Below are positions 4,637 to 5,554 of a stretch of DNA of 5,554 nt, piece after piece. The position numbers were made by a program, and so were the translations under genes. The DNA comes from Lachnospiraceae bacterium (lineage in GTDB: Bacteria > Bacillota > Clostridia > Lachnospirales > Lachnospiraceae), in NCBI GenBank assembly GCA_017391545.1, contig JAFOYD010000001.1:1-5554 (forward strand). The letters run 5' to 3'. Under the pieces are notes generated by a model. The model worked only from the letters and a program-made list of their open reading frames with translations. It was not told the origin of the DNA and searched no databases. Each line of letters starts with the position of its first letter. Positions within the stretch are counted from its first letter, which is position 1.

Positions 4637-5554
4637 ATGTACAAAGGAAGAAAATCGGCACAGGTCAAATCTGTGCTAAAAAGGACTGTCGTGGTACTCA
4701 CGGCAGTCTTTATGGCAGTAGGAATGTGCGGCATGGAAGCCGTAGCAGCAGGTGGCACGAAAGCAGCACCTGCACAGACTCAGAAACCAGACAAAAAGGC
4801 AAGACAGTATGTCATCGCACAGGATGGCACAGGCGATTTCATGACGATTCAGGAGGGTGTGGACCAGGCATCTGACGGCGATACGCTCCTTGTCTATCCG
4901 GGCACATACACGGAGAACGTGCAGGTCATGAATAAGGAAATCAATATCACCGGAGTGTCAAAGGATCTGTGTATTTTACGGTACGATACTGCCTTTTATC
5001 GGAAAGTACCACTTACAATGGCAGCAGGAAGTGTGTCAAATCTGACCATATATGGAATGAACAGCGGTGCCCCTCAGGCAGGTCCCACACAGGAGGAAAT
5101 CGACCAGATCAATGCAGAGCTTGTGGGAGATAGCTGGGACAGACAAAAAAACTATAAGGGTTATGCCGTCCATGTCGACCAGAATTGCCTGTATGGCAAG
5201 CAGATGAGCTTTGTCGATTGCCGCATTGTTTCAGAGAACAATCACTGTGTAGGAATCGGAACCAGAGGAAAATCGACCATTAGCTTCGAACGCTGTGAGC
5301 TGGTGTCACTTGGCGGAGGAAGCTGTCTCTATATGCATGACCCGACCTCGGAAGATATGAGTGGAGATGCATCGCTCGTGATGCGAAGCTGTGATATGAC
5401 AAGTTATCTTAGTCCGTATGTTATGACGTTTCAATCCCTGTTGCCCGAATACACTACCATGTATCTGACCTTTCAGGATGTGCACGTGCGCGCAGTCGCG
5501 TATGCGGAGAGCGATGGCTATGTGCCGATCAACGTCAACACAGGTTTTGACGTC
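4637..5554 (+). CDS. Secreted right-handed beta-helix protein, pectinesterase-like N-terminus (3' end cut by window)
   Basis: The frame is open for 306 codons and still open at the right edge, so the protein is longer. Residues 1-38 form a typical Gram-positive signal peptide: a basic start (MYKGRKS...KSVLKR), a hydrophobic core (TVVVLTAVFMAVGM) and a likely cut after AVAA. A short Lys/Ala/Gln linker follows. Then YVIAQDGTGDFMTIQEGVDQA (58-78), DGDTLLVYPGTYTENVQV (80-97) and ITGVSKD give the opening of pectinesterase (CE8) and related beta-helix proteins, including the GxYxE motif. Later rungs (residues about 190-265) recur as [F/M]xxC[R/E/D]x[V/T]S, with Cys at 184, 195, 204, 220, 230 and 252. 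The QDT and DFIFG-type catalytic motifs of pectinesterase are not visible. I choose ATG 4637 because GGAG (4627-4630) lies six bases upstream; ATG 4625 overlaps that site. Function is uncertain: cell-surface polysaccharide binding or lysis is an inference. Confidence 0.88.
   Translation, partial: MYKGRKSAQVKSVLKRTVVVLTAVFMAVGMCGMEAVAAGGTKAAPAQTQKPDKKARQYVIAQDGTGDFMTIQEGVDQASDGDTLLVYPGTYTENVQVMNKEINITGVSKDLCILRYDTAFYRKVPLTMAAGSVSNLTIYGMNSGAPQAGPTQEEIDQINAELVGDSWDRQKNYKGYAVHVDQNCLYGKQMSFVDCRIVSENNHCVGIGTRGKSTISFERCELVSLGGGSCLYMHDPTSEDMSGDASLVMRSCDMTSYLSPYVMTFQSLLPEYTTMYLTFQDVHVRAVAYAESDGYVPINVNTGFDV

Noticed and set aside
4377..4758. Frames 4377-4595 (plus) and 4486-4758 (minus)
   Set aside because: Out-of-frame or antisense shadows of the DUF4870-like and signal-peptide coding sequences.

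Overview
The window looks like a piece of a spore-forming, Gram-positive Clostridia chromosome, most likely Lachnospiraceae. This is inferred from the Firmicutes-type MurG signature, a sporulation protein (SpmA) with a sigma-E-like promoter element, a TSCPD-domain small protein, purine-rich Shine-Dalgarno sites and moderate to low GC. The species cannot be fixed from the sequence alone.

Left part, minus strand (138-1481): a two-gene unit of a small TSCPD-domain protein followed, three bases later, by murG, the lipid II-forming glycosyltransferase. A good sigma-A-type promoter (TTGACT, 17 bp, TAAAAT) lies at 1560-1588 on the minus strand. No other cell-wall (dcw) gene is visible, so murG looks detached from that cluster in this window. 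Bases 1-137 hold no gene I can support.

Middle, accessory-looking and AT-rich (about 1640-2840, plus strand): a BrnT/BrnA toxin-antitoxin pair with its own promoter and two small inverted repeats around the -10 box, then gene debris. The debris is an antitoxin-tail-like reading frame in phase with the brnA stop, a 50-codon unknown ORF, and a short fragment of a methyl-accepting chemotaxis protein signalling hairpin, closed by a strong rho-independent terminator. This reads as a degraded insertion patch between housekeeping genes.

Right part, plus strand (2920-5554): a 33-bp tandem repeat and a sigma-E-like -10 element precede spmA, which has no spmB beside it. Next, with its own TTGACA promoter overlapping the spmA stop codon, comes a membrane protein with a DUF4870-like C-terminal domain and an extraordinary Asn/Met/Pro/Gly/Tyr repeat N-terminus. 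Fifty-two bases later starts a secreted right-handed beta-helix protein that resembles a pectinesterase at its N-terminus. It runs off the right edge, and in the visible part I do not see the pectinesterase catalytic motifs.

No CRISPR array, RNA gene, insertion sequence or complete new multi-gene system is visible. The most unusual items are the Asn-rich repeat membrane protein with its secreted beta-helix neighbour, and the repeat and dyad architecture upstream of spmA.
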